Of a stretch of 64,000 bases of DNA, positions 1 to 10,113 are shown piece by piece. Made by a program: the position numbers and the translations under genes. The notes below the pieces were generated by a model. It ran no database searches and had not been told where the DNA came from. It saw nothing but the letters and a program-made list of their open reading frames with translations. The first letter of the stretch is position 1. The number at the start of each line of letters is the position of its first letter. The DNA is from Duganella sp. 1224 (GTDB lineage Bacteria; Pseudomonadota; Gammaproteobacteria; Burkholderiales; Burkholderiaceae_D): assembly GCF_013408245.1 (NCBI RefSeq), contig NZ_JACBYS010000009.1, positions 1 to 64,000 on the forward strand, read 5' to 3'.

Positions 1-45
1 GATGATAGTGCTGCAACCAGTGTGAAAGTAGGTTATCGTCAAGCT
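1..45 (+). rRNA. rrf: 5S ribosomal RNA, 3' end only
   Basis: The first 45 bases resemble the 3' portion of a betaproteobacterial 5S rRNA: GATGATAGTGC, then GTGTGAAAGTAGGTTATCGTC and a terminal AAGCT, which parallels the E. coli helix and end. The 5' part, and presumably the 16S and 23S genes, lie before the window. A strong intrinsic terminator follows within 12 bases, as expected at the end of an rrn operon. Confidence 0.85.
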
Positions 46-56
46 AGTTATTTAGA

Positions 57-93
57 AAAAGCCCGTTCAGGTAAAGCCTGAGCGGGCTTTTTT
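57..93 (+). terminator. Intrinsic terminator of the rrn operon
   Basis: A 15-bp stem (57-71 pairs with 77-91, one G-T wobble) with a 5-nt TAAAG loop is followed by a run of T. It sits directly behind the 5S rRNA end and before the sensor kinase gene. Confidence 0.9.
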
Positions 94-126
94 GCTTTTG
101 TGCATTAAAATGGGTCGATATCGGAG

Positions 127-3100
127 ATGCAACCCAACCCTATGCCAGCTTACGCAATTCGTTGTGCCTGTACTTTCCTCTTGCTGGCGATGCTGTCCAT
201 GGCCCGCGCGGCGCCGCTGACACTGCGCTTTGGCCATCTGAGCGTGGAGCAGGGCGTCACCCAGGAAACTGTCAACAGCATCGTTCAGGACCGCCAGGGC
301 TATATCTGGCTGGGCACCCAGTCTGGGCTGAACCGCTACGATGGTTACCGCCTCACCGCGTTCAAGAACGATCCCGCCAATCCGCAAAGCCTGCTGGACA
401 GCTATATCCAGACGCTGTACGAAGACGCCGCCGGCCATTTGTGGGTCGGCAGCCGGGGCGGCCTCGACCGCTACGATGCCGTCACCCAGGCGTTCACGCA
501 CGTGCTGTCCGGCGTGCCGGTGAGCAGCATCGTCAGTGATGGCAAGCAGGGCTTGTGGCTGGGCACCAATGACGGCCTGCAGCACCTGGACTTGGCCAGC
601 GGCCAGTTGCGCCTGTTGCGCCACGCCGACGGCGACCAAGACAGCATCAACGACGACCGCGTGACCGCGCTGGCGCGCGATGCCAACGGCAACCTGTGGG
701 TGGGCACGGTGCGCGGGCTGGATCTGCTGGCGGCGGCAGAAACACGCTTTCGCCATATCGGCCCGCAGGACGGCCGGCCGGAGAATTCGCTGACCGCGCT
801 GTCGATCGGCCCGGACGGTGTGTTGTGGGCCGGCGCGCTCAGGGGCGTCCAGGCGTGGCGCCTGCAGGGGCAATCTGCCGAGCGCCTGGCGCTGGCCTTG
901 CCCGAGGAACTGACCCGGCTGCGCATGACCCGGCTGCTGCACGACCGCGACGGCACACTGTGGCTGGGCACGTTCAGCGATGGCTTGCGGCGGCGCGACG
1001 CCGCTAGCGGCCGCGTCTACAGCTACCCGCGCGATCCGCTCAACCGGCACAGCATCAGCGACAGCCAGGTCAGCGCGCTGTATCAGGACCGCAGCGGCAC
1101 GCTGTGGGTCGGCACCTGGTATGGCGGCGCCGACCATGTCGACCTGAGCAGCGGCGGCTTTGAGCGCTACACTGAATATGGCGGCGTGCTGCCGGGCATC
1201 GGCAGCGGCAAGGTGCGCGCGATTGCCGGCACGCCGGATGGCAAGATATGGCTGGGCTCGGCACAAGGGCTGGCCTGGCTTGATCCGGCGCAGGGCAAGG
1301 TGACATTCACCTCCAGCGCGGTGCAGCGGCCGGGCTCGCTGCCGCCGGATGGGCTGTCGGCGCTGGCGGTCGACCAGCGCGGCCGGTTGTGGCTGGGCTC
1401 GCCCAGCGGCTTGTTCTGGCGCGAGCCCGGCGCCGAGGCTTTCCATGCGCTGCCGCTCGCGGACGATGCGCAGGCGCGCCACGTCCAGCGCATCCTGGTG
1501 GGCCGCGATGGCGTGCTCTGGGTCGGCTCGCGCAGCGCGCTGTTCCGCGTGGACCCGCAGACGCTGGCGGTGCAGACCTATGCGACCGACGCGAGCGAGC
1601 CCGACAAGCTGTCCGGGCGCGTCTACGCGCTGGTGGAGGACCGCCGGGGCACGCTGTGGCTGGGCACCGAGAATGGCCTCGACCGTTTCGACCGCGCCAC
1701 CGGCAAGTTCACGCATTACCGCCACGATGCCGCCCGGTCCGACAGCCTGAGCCACAATCGCATCTATTACCTGTACCTGGACGAGCAGGATAGTCTGTGG
1801 CTGGGCACGGCGTCCGGCCTCAACATGGCGCGCCTGGGCGCGGATGGTCCGCTGCGCTTCCACGTCTATCCGCCGGCCAACGGCCGCTCGCATGATCCGA
1901 TCGGCGCCATCCTGCCGGACCAGCAGGGCCGCTTGTGGATCAGCACCACGGCCGGCATTTCGCGCTTCGATCCGCACAGCGGGCAGTTCAGGAACTATGC
2001 CTCGCGCGATGGCCTGATCGATGGTTCGTACTTCGTCGGCACCGGCTACCGCGCGCCGGACGGCACCTTGTACTTCGGCGGGCTGGAGGGCGTGACCGCG
2101 TTCCAGCCGGCGCGGATACACGACAATCCGTCGCCGCCGCAGGTGGCCATCACCGATTTCTCGATCTTCAACCAGTCCATCCTCACCGGCGTGCCGCGCG
2201 GCGACGTGCTGCGACGCGGTGCGCAGGGCGAGTTGCAGGCGCTGGCGCTGTCCTACCGCGACGCCGTGTTTTCGTTCGAGTTCGCTGGTCTGCATTACGC
2301 CGATCCGCAGCGCAACCGCTACGCCTATCAGCTCGAAGGATTCGATCCGGCATGGGTGACGGCCGATGCCGGCAAGCGCTTCGCCAGCTACACCAATCTC
2401 GATCCCGGCCGCTACGTGTTCCGCGTCAAGGCCGCCAACAAGGATGGCGTGTGGAGCACCGAGCCGGTGTCGATGACGGTGACGATCGCGCCGCCGGTGT
2501 GGAAGACCTGGTGGTTCCGACTGCTGGCGGCCGGCCTGGTGCTGGGCAGCGCGTATCTGCTGTTCCGCGTCCGCATTCGCCTGCTGGTGCTGCAGAAGCA
2601 GGACCTGGAGCACGAGGTCGGCAGCCGCACGCGCGAGCTGGTGCGGCAGAAGGAGTCGATCGAGCGCGAGAAGGAAAATGTCGAGCTGGCCCACCGCAGC
2701 ATCTCGCTGCTGTCGGACATCGGCCGCCGCATCACCGCCAACCTCGACAGCGAGGCCATCATGAAGCTGCTGTACGAGCAGGTGCACGCGCTGATGGATG
2801 CCAGCGTGTTCGGCATCGGTATCTACCGGCCCGAGCAGGAGCTGATCGAGTATCCGTTCGCGATGGAGCGCGGCAAGCGCTACACGCCGTACACGCGCAG
2901 CATGCGCGAGCCCAACCAGCTGGCGGTGTGGTGCATCCTGCATGGGCGCGAGGTGTTCATCAACGACGTCGAGCAGGAATACCGCCGCTACATCGACAGC
3001 CTGGAGCTGGTGTCCGGCGCCGAGAACATGGGCACGCTGGAGGACGGCTCGCTGCCGACCGAGCCGCGCTCGCTGATCTACGTGCCGATCTCGGTGGGCG

Positions 3101-4014
3101 GCCAGGTGCGCGGCGTGATCACCGTGCACAGCTACCGCAGCCACGCCTACCAGCGCATCGATCTCGACATGCTGACCACGCTGGCCTCGTATGTGGCGGT
3201 GGCATTCGCCAATGCCGATTCCTACCGCCAGCTGCGCGACGCCCAGCAGCAACTGGTGGAGCGCGAGAAGCTGGCCGCGCTGGGCTCGCTGGTGGCGGGT
3301 GTCGCGCACGAGCTGAACACGCCGATCGGCAACAGCCTGGTGATCGCCAGCACGCTGGAGGACAAGACCGCCGAGATGGAGATCCTCAACCACGGCAACA
3401 CGCTGCGCCGCTCCGACCTGCGCGGCTTCCTCGACGCCGCGCGCGAGGCGTCCACGCTGCTGATGCGCAGCCTGCGCAACGCGGCCGAGCTGGTCAACAG
3501 CTTCAAGCAGGTGGCGGTCGATCAGGCCAGCGCCAAGCGGCGCCAGTTCAATCTGCAGCAGGCCAGCCAGGAGATCGTGATGACGATGAAAAACCAGGTG
3601 CGCAAGGCCGGCCACCACATCGTGCTGGAGATGCCGGACGATATCGTCATGGACAGTTTCCCCGGCCCCTACGGCCAGGTGGTGATCAACCTGATCAACA
3701 ACGCGCTGCTGCACGCGTTTGACGGGCGCGAGGGCGGCGAGATCCGCATGTGGGCGGTGCAGCTGGGCGCCGACCGGGTGCGCGTCGTGTTCGAGGACAA
3801 CGGCAAGGGCATACCGCAGGAACATCAGGCGCGCATCTTCGATCCCTTCTTCACCACCAAGCTGGGGCAGGGCGGCAACGGGCTGGGCCTGAGCATCACC
3901 TACAACATCGTGACGTCGCTGCTGGATGGCGCGATACGGGTGGACAGCGCGGTGGGCGTCGGGACGCGCTTCACGATGGATTTACCGTTGAAGGCGTCCC
4001 TGGCGGGCGACTGA
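127..4014 (+). CDS. Two-component regulator propeller sensor histidine kinase (Y_Y_Y, GAF, HATPase)
   Basis: A 1295-residue membrane sensor kinase. After a signal peptide (about residues 1-30, ending ARA-A) come about 14 propeller repeats of the form LWLGT..GL.R.D up to about residue 670, then a Y_Y_Y-type domain (about 700-785) and one membrane helix (about 795-815). In the cytoplasm lie a coiled coil, a GAF-like region (about 870-1040), a HisKA motif VAHELNTPIGN with phospho-acceptor His about 1061, and an ATPase domain with N-box NLINNALLH, DNGKGIP and GNGLGLS. No receiver domain or DNA-binding domain is fused, so a separate response regulator is expected; none is adjacent. The architecture resembles hybrid glycan sensors of Bacteroidetes, but the ligand is unknown. 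The Shine-Dalgarno-like CGGAG touches the ATG at 127; ATG at 142 is an alternative start. Confidence 0.9.
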   Translation: MQPNPMPAYAIRCACTFLLLAMLSMARAAPLTLRFGHLSVEQGVTQETVNSIVQDRQGYIWLGTQSGLNRYDGYRLTAFKNDPANPQSLLDSYIQTLYEDAAGHLWVGSRGGLDRYDAVTQAFTHVLSGVPVSSIVSDGKQGLWLGTNDGLQHLDLASGQLRLLRHADGDQDSINDDRVTALARDANGNLWVGTVRGLDLLAAAETRFRHIGPQDGRPENSLTALSIGPDGVLWAGALRGVQAWRLQGQSAERLALALPEELTRLRMTRLLHDRDGTLWLGTFSDGLRRRDAASGRVYSYPRDPLNRHSISDSQVSALYQDRSGTLWVGTWYGGADHVDLSSGGFERYTEYGGVLPGIGSGKVRAIAGTPDGKIWLGSAQGLAWLDPAQGKVTFTSSAVQRPGSLPPDGLSALAVDQRGRLWLGSPSGLFWREPGAEAFHALPLADDAQARHVQRILVGRDGVLWVGSRSALFRVDPQTLAVQTYATDASEPDKLSGRVYALVEDRRGTLWLGTENGLDRFDRATGKFTHYRHDAARSDSLSHNRIYYLYLDEQDSLWLGTASGLNMARLGADGPLRFHVYPPANGRSHDPIGAILPDQQGRLWISTTAGISRFDPHSGQFRNYASRDGLIDGSYFVGTGYRAPDGTLYFGGLEGVTAFQPARIHDNPSPPQVAITDFSIFNQSILTGVPRGDVLRRGAQGELQALALSYRDAVFSFEFAGLHYADPQRNRYAYQLEGFDPAWVTADAGKRFASYTNLDPGRYVFRVKAANKDGVWSTEPVSMTVTIAPPVWKTWWFRLLAAGLVLGSAYLLFRVRIRLLVLQKQDLEHEVGSRTRELVRQKESIEREKENVELAHRSISLLSDIGRRITANLDSEAIMKLLYEQVHALMDASVFGIGIYRPEQELIEYPFAMERGKRYTPYTRSMREPNQLAVWCILHGREVFINDVEQEYRRYIDSLELVSGAENMGTLEDGSLPTEPRSLIYVPISVGGQVRGVITVHSYRSHAYQRIDLDMLTTLASYVAVAFANADSYRQLRDAQQQLVEREKLAALGSLVAGVAHELNTPIGNSLVIASTLEDKTAEMEILNHGNTLRRSDLRGFLDAAREASTLLMRSLRNAAELVNSFKQVAVDQASAKRRQFNLQQASQEIVMTMKNQVRKAGHHIVLEMPDDIVMDSFPGPYGQVVINLINNALLHAFDGREGGEIRMWAVQLGADRVRVVFEDNGKGIPQEHQARIFDPFFTTKLGQGGNGLGLSITYNIVTSLLDGAIRVDSAVGVGTRFTMDLPLKASLAGD

Positions 4015-4019
4015 GGCGG

Positions 4020-4361
4020 TCAAATGCCCCAGATGATGTGCTCGTTTTCCGCCTTGGCGGTGCGCAGCATTTCCAGCAGCGGGTAGGCGCGCGCCGAGAA
4101 GCCGACGCGCTGGGCTTGCGCGTGTTCCCTGGTTTCGCCTTCTTCCTGCTCGTGGGCGTGGATGTCGTGCTCGACATCGGTTTCCGGATGCAGCTTGGTC
4201 TCGGCGACCTCATGCTCCAGCACCGACAGCGCCTCGGCCGCCTCGGCCGCGGTGATCACGCCGCGCGTGGGATTCTTGTGCAACAGATCCAGGATGCGTT
4301 GCGCGTGTTCCTGGTACATCAGCACCTCAGGGCTCGATTTCGATTTGAATGCGATTAACAT
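4020..4361 (-). CDS. DUF1840 domain-containing protein
   Basis: A 113-residue cytoplasmic protein starting MLIAFKSKSSPEVLMYQEHA, the hallmark of DUF1840, a small family common in Burkholderiales. The N-terminal half (about 1-60) is helical; the middle is acidic and His-rich (HETDVEHDIHAHEQEEGE-like composition, about 60-80); the C-terminus ends YPLLEMLRTAKAENEHIIWGI. No function is established for the family. It converges with the sensor kinase gene, 5 nt apart, and stands alone on its strand with 136 nt of upstream space for its own promoter. Confidence 0.85.
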   Translation of the reverse strand: MLIAFKSKSSPEVLMYQEHAQRILDLLHKNPTRGVITAAEAAEALSVLEHEVAETKLHPETDVEHDIHAHEQEEGETREHAQAQRVGFSARAYPLLEMLRTAKAENEHIIWGI

Positions 4362-4497
4362 AGCGGCACTTTCTTGGTCTTATTAAGTCAGTTAGTAAGA
4401 CTTTAGTACATACCTGAAACTTTACAATACCCCGAGCCGCCTGTTTGGGCGCTGCCGCACCCGGATTAAGTATTCCCTAAGCGAATTATTCAATTTT

Positions 4498-4983
4498 TTA
4501 CAAGAGTTTGAAGGAAGTGAAGAATGTTTCGGCGGTTTCGGCGTCGAATTGCCGCGCCGGGCCGACGATGACGACCTGGTAAATCCGCCGGTCGCGGGCG
4601 ATAAAGCGGCCGAGCAGGCGCATGGTGGGGCCGCTGGCGGCGAGTTCCACGCCGCCGCCGGGCAGTTGCCTGCTGCTGGTGATGGTGCCGCCGATGTTGC
4701 TGACCATGGCGGCCTGCATGGCCGTCAGCGCGGCCGGGGCCTGCGCGGCGTCGGCCAGTTGCGCGCTGCCGATGGCAAACACCAGGCCATCGATGTCGCT
4801 GGCGGCCATCGTCATGCTGACTGTCAACTGGTCGAGCCGGATGGTGCGGGTGTGGGTGGCGGGCTTGCCGGGGAACAGCACGGCGTACGGCGCGTCGGCG
4901 CTGCGGTAGTCGCGCCAGTCATACTTGGGGCTGCACGCCGACAGCGCGATGGCCAGCAGCAGCGCCAGCGGCAGCCCGCGCAT
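4498..4983 (-). CDS. Small outer-membrane-type lipoprotein of unknown function
   Basis: The 161-residue product begins MRGLPLALLLAIALSAC, a signal peptide with lipobox LSAC, so lipidation at Cys17 is predicted. The mature part has a beta-rich pattern (YAVLFPGKP, LDQLTVSMTM, RRIYQVVIVGPA, ending ETFFTSFKLL) typical of small periplasmic-facing proteins that end in FxxSF. The start is the ATG at 4983, which overlaps the stop of the upstream M1 peptidase gene by one base (TAATG), indicating translational coupling. A longer in-frame extension upstream would start inside the peptidase gene and is not favoured. I do not recognise a specific function. Confidence 0.75.
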   Translation of the reverse strand: MRGLPLALLLAIALSACSPKYDWRDYRSADAPYAVLFPGKPATHTRTIRLDQLTVSMTMAASDIDGLVFAIGSAQLADAAQAPAALTAMQAAMVSNIGGTITSSRQLPGGGVELAASGPTMRLLGRFIARDRRIYQVVIVGPARQFDAETAETFFTSFKLL

Positions 4984-6683
4984 TAGCGCTTGCCTTTCTT
5001 CTTGCCCTCGGCGGCTTTCCACTCATCGATCCATGGCTGCTGGCGCAGCACGCGCGACATCGGGTCGATGGTGACCATGGCGAACGGCGGCACGGTGACT
5101 TCGCCGCTGCCGTCGGTCATCGGCAGCTTCTCGATGCGTTCATTGACGCGCACCTCGATCGGCATCGGGAAGGCGCCGCCGTCCTTCAGCTTCCAGCGCA
5201 GCCTGAGCTTGTCGCCCTGGCGTTCCTCCACCAGCTCCGGCAGCGCGGCGTGGTAGAGGTAGGCGTCGAAGAACCAGTGCAGGTCGCGGCCGCTGGCCTC
5301 GTTGGCGAACTGGACGAATTCCCTGGTGCTGCTCCAGCGCGGCTGGAAGTTGCCCGGCGTCGGCGTCGCGGTGCCGTAGACCATGCGGCGGGTGGCGGTG
5401 AAGAAGGCGTCGTCGCCGATCAGGTTGCGCAGCGTGTGCAGGATCAGCGCGCCCTTGGTGTAGATGTCGTTGCCGGGGCCGCCGCGCGCGTCCTCGTAGA
5501 TGTCTTCGATGCGCTGGGTCTTGCCGCTGACCACCGGCGCCTTGTTGGCCAGCGTCTTGCGGAAGTTGAACAGCTCGGCCTGGAACTCGCGCTCGCCGCG
5601 CATCGCCTCCAGGTACAGCGGCTGCATGTAGGAGCCGAAGCCCTCGTGCAGCCACATGTCGTCCCAGTCGGCGTTGGTCATCTGGTTGCCGAACCACTCG
5701 TGCGACAGCTCGTGGTGCAACAGCCAGTCGTAACCGTAGGCGGACTTGACGTAGCCGTTGCCGTAGGCGTTGATGGTCTGGTGTTCCATGCCCAGGTGCG
5801 GGGTTTCGACCACGCCCATTTTCTCGTCGCCGAACGGATATGGGCCGACGCGGTATTCAAAGAAATCCAGCATCGGCTTGAATTCGCCGAACAGGCCGCG
5901 CGCCTCCTGCTCGTGGCCCTTCAGATACCACATGCGCAGCGGGATGGTGTTGCCGAAGCGGCTGGCGTAGTCGCCGGACAGCATCTCGTACGGGCCGATG
6001 TTGAGGGCGACGCCGTAGGTGCTGGGATTCTTGGCGCGCCAGTTGTAGGTGCGCCAGCCATCCTTTTCCGCCATGCCGGTGGCGACGCCGTTGCCGGCCA
6101 CCACCAGCGGCGACGGCACGGTGATGTGCAGGTCGATCAGTTGCGGCTTGCCCATCGGATGGTCGATGCAGGGCCAGAACATGTCGCAGCCTTCGCCTTC
6201 GACGGTGGTGGCGATCCACGGCTGGCCGTCGGCGGTCTGGCTCCAGGTGAAGGCGCCGTCCCACGGCGCGTGTTTGGCCACGTGCGGCACGCCGTGGTAC
6301 TGGATGCGCACGGTGGTGCGGGCGCCGGCCGGCAGCGGCGACGGCAGCGTCAGGTAGACGCGTCCGTCGGGATTGCTGATGGCGGACGGCGCCAGCGGGA
6401 CGCCATCGACGCTGGCGCTGTCGATCGGCAGGTTGCGGTCCAGCTCGACGGCGATGCGGGTCAGCGGTTCTTTCAGCAGGAAGGTCAGCGCCGCGTCGCC
6501 GCGGATGCTCTTGGTCGCCGGCTCGACGCGCAGCGCGAGATCGACTTTTTCAAACGTCACCGCCAGCTGCTCGGGCGTGCGCGGGCTGCCGGAGTTGGCG
6601 GTGAAATCGGTGGGCGGCAAGGGGGCGGTGGCGCAACCGGCCAGCACGGCGCTGGCGGCGAGATAGAGGGGCAAACGGGTCAT
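4983..6683 (-). CDS. M1 family metallopeptidase, lipoprotein
   Basis: A 566-residue zinc aminopeptidase of the M1 (gluzincin) family. The zinc site HELSH (His324, Glu325, His328) is followed after 18 residues by Glu347, giving the canonical HExxH-X18-E. A substrate-binding motif of the GAMEN type appears as GMEHQ (in HLGMEHQTINAYGNG). The N-terminus MTRLPLYLAASAVLAGC carries a lipobox, so the enzyme is probably anchored in an envelope membrane facing the periplasm. The ATG at 6683 has an AGGA Shine-Dalgarno six bases upstream and is preferred over an upstream ATG at 6734. It lacks the long C-terminal helical domain of PepN. It is coupled to the downstream lipoprotein gene. Confidence 0.9.
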   Translation of the reverse strand: MTRLPLYLAASAVLAGCATAPLPPTDFTANSGSPRTPEQLAVTFEKVDLALRVEPATKSIRGDAALTFLLKEPLTRIAVELDRNLPIDSASVDGVPLAPSAISNPDGRVYLTLPSPLPAGARTTVRIQYHGVPHVAKHAPWDGAFTWSQTADGQPWIATTVEGEGCDMFWPCIDHPMGKPQLIDLHITVPSPLVVAGNGVATGMAEKDGWRTYNWRAKNPSTYGVALNIGPYEMLSGDYASRFGNTIPLRMWYLKGHEQEARGLFGEFKPMLDFFEYRVGPYPFGDEKMGVVETPHLGMEHQTINAYGNGYVKSAYGYDWLLHHELSHEWFGNQMTNADWDDMWLHEGFGSYMQPLYLEAMRGEREFQAELFNFRKTLANKAPVVSGKTQRIEDIYEDARGGPGNDIYTKGALILHTLRNLIGDDAFFTATRRMVYGTATPTPGNFQPRWSSTREFVQFANEASGRDLHWFFDAYLYHAALPELVEERQGDKLRLRWKLKDGGAFPMPIEVRVNERIEKLPMTDGSGEVTVPPFAMVTIDPMSRVLRQQPWIDEWKAAEGKKKGKR

Positions 6684-6844
6684 TGTTATCCTGGCGTGAG
6701 TAAGCTGCGAGCAAATATAGCAGCAAGCCGGCAAGACTTGGTATGTTGATCATCCGCTTCGGCCGCTTTTTATACTGGCGTTACCCATCAGCCTTGGTTT
6801 TCCACGAAGTTTTCTGCCCCCCGATCCGCAAGCAGGTCGCCTGG

Positions 6845-8359
6845 CTAATCGGTAAGTAAAGCCCGCCGATACTGAACTGCTTCGCTCAAATGGTGTTCCT
6901 GAATGCGCTCGCTTTTAGCGATGTCGGCGATGGTGCGCGCCACGCGCAAGATGCGGTGATATGCCCGGCCCGACCAGTGAAAGGACTCCATGCTGTGCTT
7001 GAGCGTACTCTTGCTGATGCGATCAAGTTTGCAGTAATGATCGATTTCGCGCGGCGTCAGGTACTGATTGCGTTTCCCCTGGCGTTCCAGTTGCAGACTT
7101 GCGGCTGCCTGGACCCGCGCGGCGATCACGGCCGACGATTCGCCATGCGCCGGGGCCGCGAGAATATCGGGAGGAACGGCAGCAACTTCGATTTGAATGT
7201 CGATGCGGTCCAGTAGTGGCCCGGAAATGCGGCTCTGGTAGCGCAGCATGATGTCCGGGGTGCAACGGCATACCACGCCACCGTGGCCAAAATAGCCACA
7301 GGGACAGGGATTCATGGCCGCAATCAACTGAAAATCCGCAGGAAAGTCGGCCTGCCGCGCCGCGCGCGAAATGGTGATGCGGCCCGATTCCATCGGTTCG
7401 CGAAGCACGTCCAGCACGTGGCGATTGAACTCGGGGAGTTCGTCGAGGAACAACACGCCGCGATGGGCCAGCGAAATTTCGCCAGGCCGGGGCACGCTGC
7501 CGCCGCCTACCAGGGCTGGACCGGAGGAGGTGTGATGGGGGGCGCGGAATGGCCGGTGCTTCCATTGTCCGATCCGGAAGTTGCCGGCCAGCGACTGGAC
7601 CGCGGCTGACTCCAGTGCTTCGTCGTCGCTCATTTCCGGGAGCAGGCCAGCAAAGCGCGAAGCCAGCATGGTCTTGCCGGTGCCCGGCGGACCGACCATC
7701 AGGACCGAGTGACTGCCCGCCGCCGCCACTTCCAGCGCGCGCTTGACGAACGTTTGTCCTTTAACGTCGGCAAAGTCCGGATACTCCTGCGGGACCACCA
7801 CCGGCATCGCCTCGTGGCGTGACAGCATGTTGTCGACCGACTTGCCGGCGAAGTGGCGGCAGACGTCCAGCAGCGTGGCGGCGGGGTAGATGGCTGCGTT
7901 GGCGACCAGCGCGGCTTCGTCGGCGTTGGCCATCGGCAGGATGAAGGCCAGGCAGCCGCCGTCGCGCCGGGTCGCCAGCGACATCGCCAGCGCGCCGCGG
8001 ATGGGCCGCAGTTCGCCGGACAGCGACAGCTCGCCGGCAAATTCGTACTGGTGCAGGCGGCGCGAGGGGATTTGTTTGGAGGCGGCCAGAATGCCGAGCG
8101 CGATCGGCAGGTCGAAGCGGCCCGATTCCTTGGGCAGATCAGCCGGCGCCAGATTGACGGTGATGCGCTGCGCGGGGAAGTCGAAACCGCCGTTCTGGAT
8201 GGCGGCGCGGACCCGGTCTTTCGCTTCCTTGACCTCGGTGTCGGCCAGGCCGACGATGGTGAAGGCCGGCAGTCCGTTGGCCAGGTGCACTTCTACGCTG
8301 ACTTCCTGCGCTTCCATGCCGGCCAGGGCGCGGCTTTTGAGTATGGCGAGGATGGACAT
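6845..8359 (-). CDS. comM: YifB/ComM family Mg-chelatase-like AAA+ ATPase
   Basis: A 504-residue hexameric-helicase family protein; ComM promotes branch migration during natural transformation. It has an N-terminal Lon-protease-like fold (about 1-170), Walker A GPPGTGKT (223-230), Walker B LFLDELPEF, a Cys-rich loop NPCPCGYFGHGGVVCRC, and the C-terminal Mg-chelatase helical domain ending AVQYRRALL. The start MSILAILKSRALAGM matches the family's usual N-terminus; an upstream in-frame ATG at 8401 adds an unlikely extension. It lies 98 nt downstream of ubiK on the same strand, so co-transcription is possible. Length is normal for the family. Confidence 0.95.
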   Translation of the reverse strand: MSILAILKSRALAGMEAQEVSVEVHLANGLPAFTIVGLADTEVKEAKDRVRAAIQNGGFDFPAQRITVNLAPADLPKESGRFDLPIALGILAASKQIPSRRLHQYEFAGELSLSGELRPIRGALAMSLATRRDGGCLAFILPMANADEAALVANAAIYPAATLLDVCRHFAGKSVDNMLSRHEAMPVVVPQEYPDFADVKGQTFVKRALEVAAAGSHSVLMVGPPGTGKTMLASRFAGLLPEMSDDEALESAAVQSLAGNFRIGQWKHRPFRAPHHTSSGPALVGGGSVPRPGEISLAHRGVLFLDELPEFNRHVLDVLREPMESGRITISRAARQADFPADFQLIAAMNPCPCGYFGHGGVVCRCTPDIMLRYQSRISGPLLDRIDIQIEVAAVPPDILAAPAHGESSAVIAARVQAAASLQLERQGKRNQYLTPREIDHYCKLDRISKSTLKHSMESFHWSGRAYHRILRVARTIADIAKSERIQEHHLSEAVQYRRALLTD

Positions 8360-8457
8360 GGCTGGCGCGGGCATAAAGGACCAGCCGCCAGCGTAGCGCA
8401 TGCCCGCCGCGTCAGTTTGCGCTAGCCCAAACCAGTTTGATCCGGGCGGCGCGAGAC

Positions 8458-8733
8458 TTACAGCACTTCGCCCTTGGCGATGTCGACCTTGTTGCCGCCG
8501 GCGGCCTTGGCTTCCAGGTCGGCCAGGCGGGTTTCCAGCGCTTCCAGCTTGGCGCGGGTCTTGGCCAGCACTTGCGTCTGGATGTCGAACTCCTCGCGGG
8601 TCACCAGGTCCAGCTTGGCGAAGCCCTGCGTCATCATGGACTTGACGTTCTTTTCAATGTCCTTTGCTGGTGAATTTTCGATGGCCTGGCTGATCTTGTT
8701 TTGCAAGTCATTAAAAAAAGTATTCATATCCAT
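8458..8733 (-). CDS. ubiK: Ubiquinone biosynthesis accessory factor UbiK (BMFP domain)
   Basis: A 91-residue, mostly helical protein of the YqiC/UbiK family, which supports aerobic ubiquinone synthesis as an accessory factor for UbiJ and the soluble Ubi complex. The N-terminal amphipathic helix MDMNTFFNDLQNKISQAIEN is followed by the C-terminal coiled coil VLAKTRAKLEALETRLADLE characteristic of the BMFP domain. The ATG at 8733 has GAGGA five bases upstream, preferred to the longer frame from 8769. It is divergent from torF; the NtrC site at 8762-8778 lies just before its start. Confidence 0.9.
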   Translation of the reverse strand: MDMNTFFNDLQNKISQAIENSPAKDIEKNVKSMMTQGFAKLDLVTREEFDIQTQVLAKTRAKLEALETRLADLEAKAAGGNKVDIAKGEVL

Positions 8734-8761
8734 AATATTCCTCGATCGGTTGGTCCCTCTT

Positions 8762-8778
8762 TGCACCATAATGGTGCT
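8762..8778. promoter_or_regulatory. NtrC (GlnG) binding site, upstream enhancer of torF-glnK-amtB
   Basis: TGCACC-ATAAT-GGTGCT matches the NtrC consensus TGCACC-N5-GGTGCA at 11 of 12 defined positions, as a near-perfect dyad. It is centred about 135 bp upstream of a sigma-54 promoter, a normal enhancer distance. A weaker half site GGTGCG follows at about 8791-8797 and could form a second, degenerate site. Confidence 0.8.
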
Positions 8779-8902
8779 AATCGGCGTTAATGTGGTGCGA
8801 AACCGCCGAAATCCCGCTGTCCGGGCGGAGTGATTCTCACTTCCGGGAGAGCAGGGCCGTTGTCAAGCATGATACGGCACCTGTTTGCTGAACAACATTA
8901 GC

Positions 8903-8917
8903 TGGCACACATTCTGC
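8903..8917 (+). promoter_or_regulatory. Sigma-54 (RpoN) promoter of torF-glnK-amtB
   Basis: TGGCACACATTCTGC has the -24 element TGGCAC and the -12 element TGC with exactly ten bases between GG and GC, the invariant spacing of sigma-54 promoters. The predicted transcript start is near 8929, leaving a leader of about 80 nt before the torF ATG. Together with the NtrC site this marks nitrogen-limitation control. Confidence 0.8.
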
Positions 8918-9008
8918 TAAAGAAAACGTTGAATGCTTTTCATCGCTTCGACGTAACAGAATTTTAAACCGCAACTGCCAACAAGTTCACTTACTAGGAA
9001 AAACAATT

Positions 9009-10105
<1,097 letters not shown>

Positions 10106-10113
10106 AGAGGACG

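Noticed and set aside
67-3825. A 1252-codon open frame antisense to the sensor kinase
   Set aside because: Its composition (His/Arg/Ala/Leu-rich, no domains) is what the complementary strand of a GC-rich gene yields; the plus-strand protein has many conserved motifs.
4983-5022. Extended N-terminus for the small lipoprotein (start at 5022)
   Set aside because: It would place 13 charged residues before the signal peptide and overlap the upstream gene; the ATG at 4983 gives a proper lipoprotein signal and TAATG coupling.
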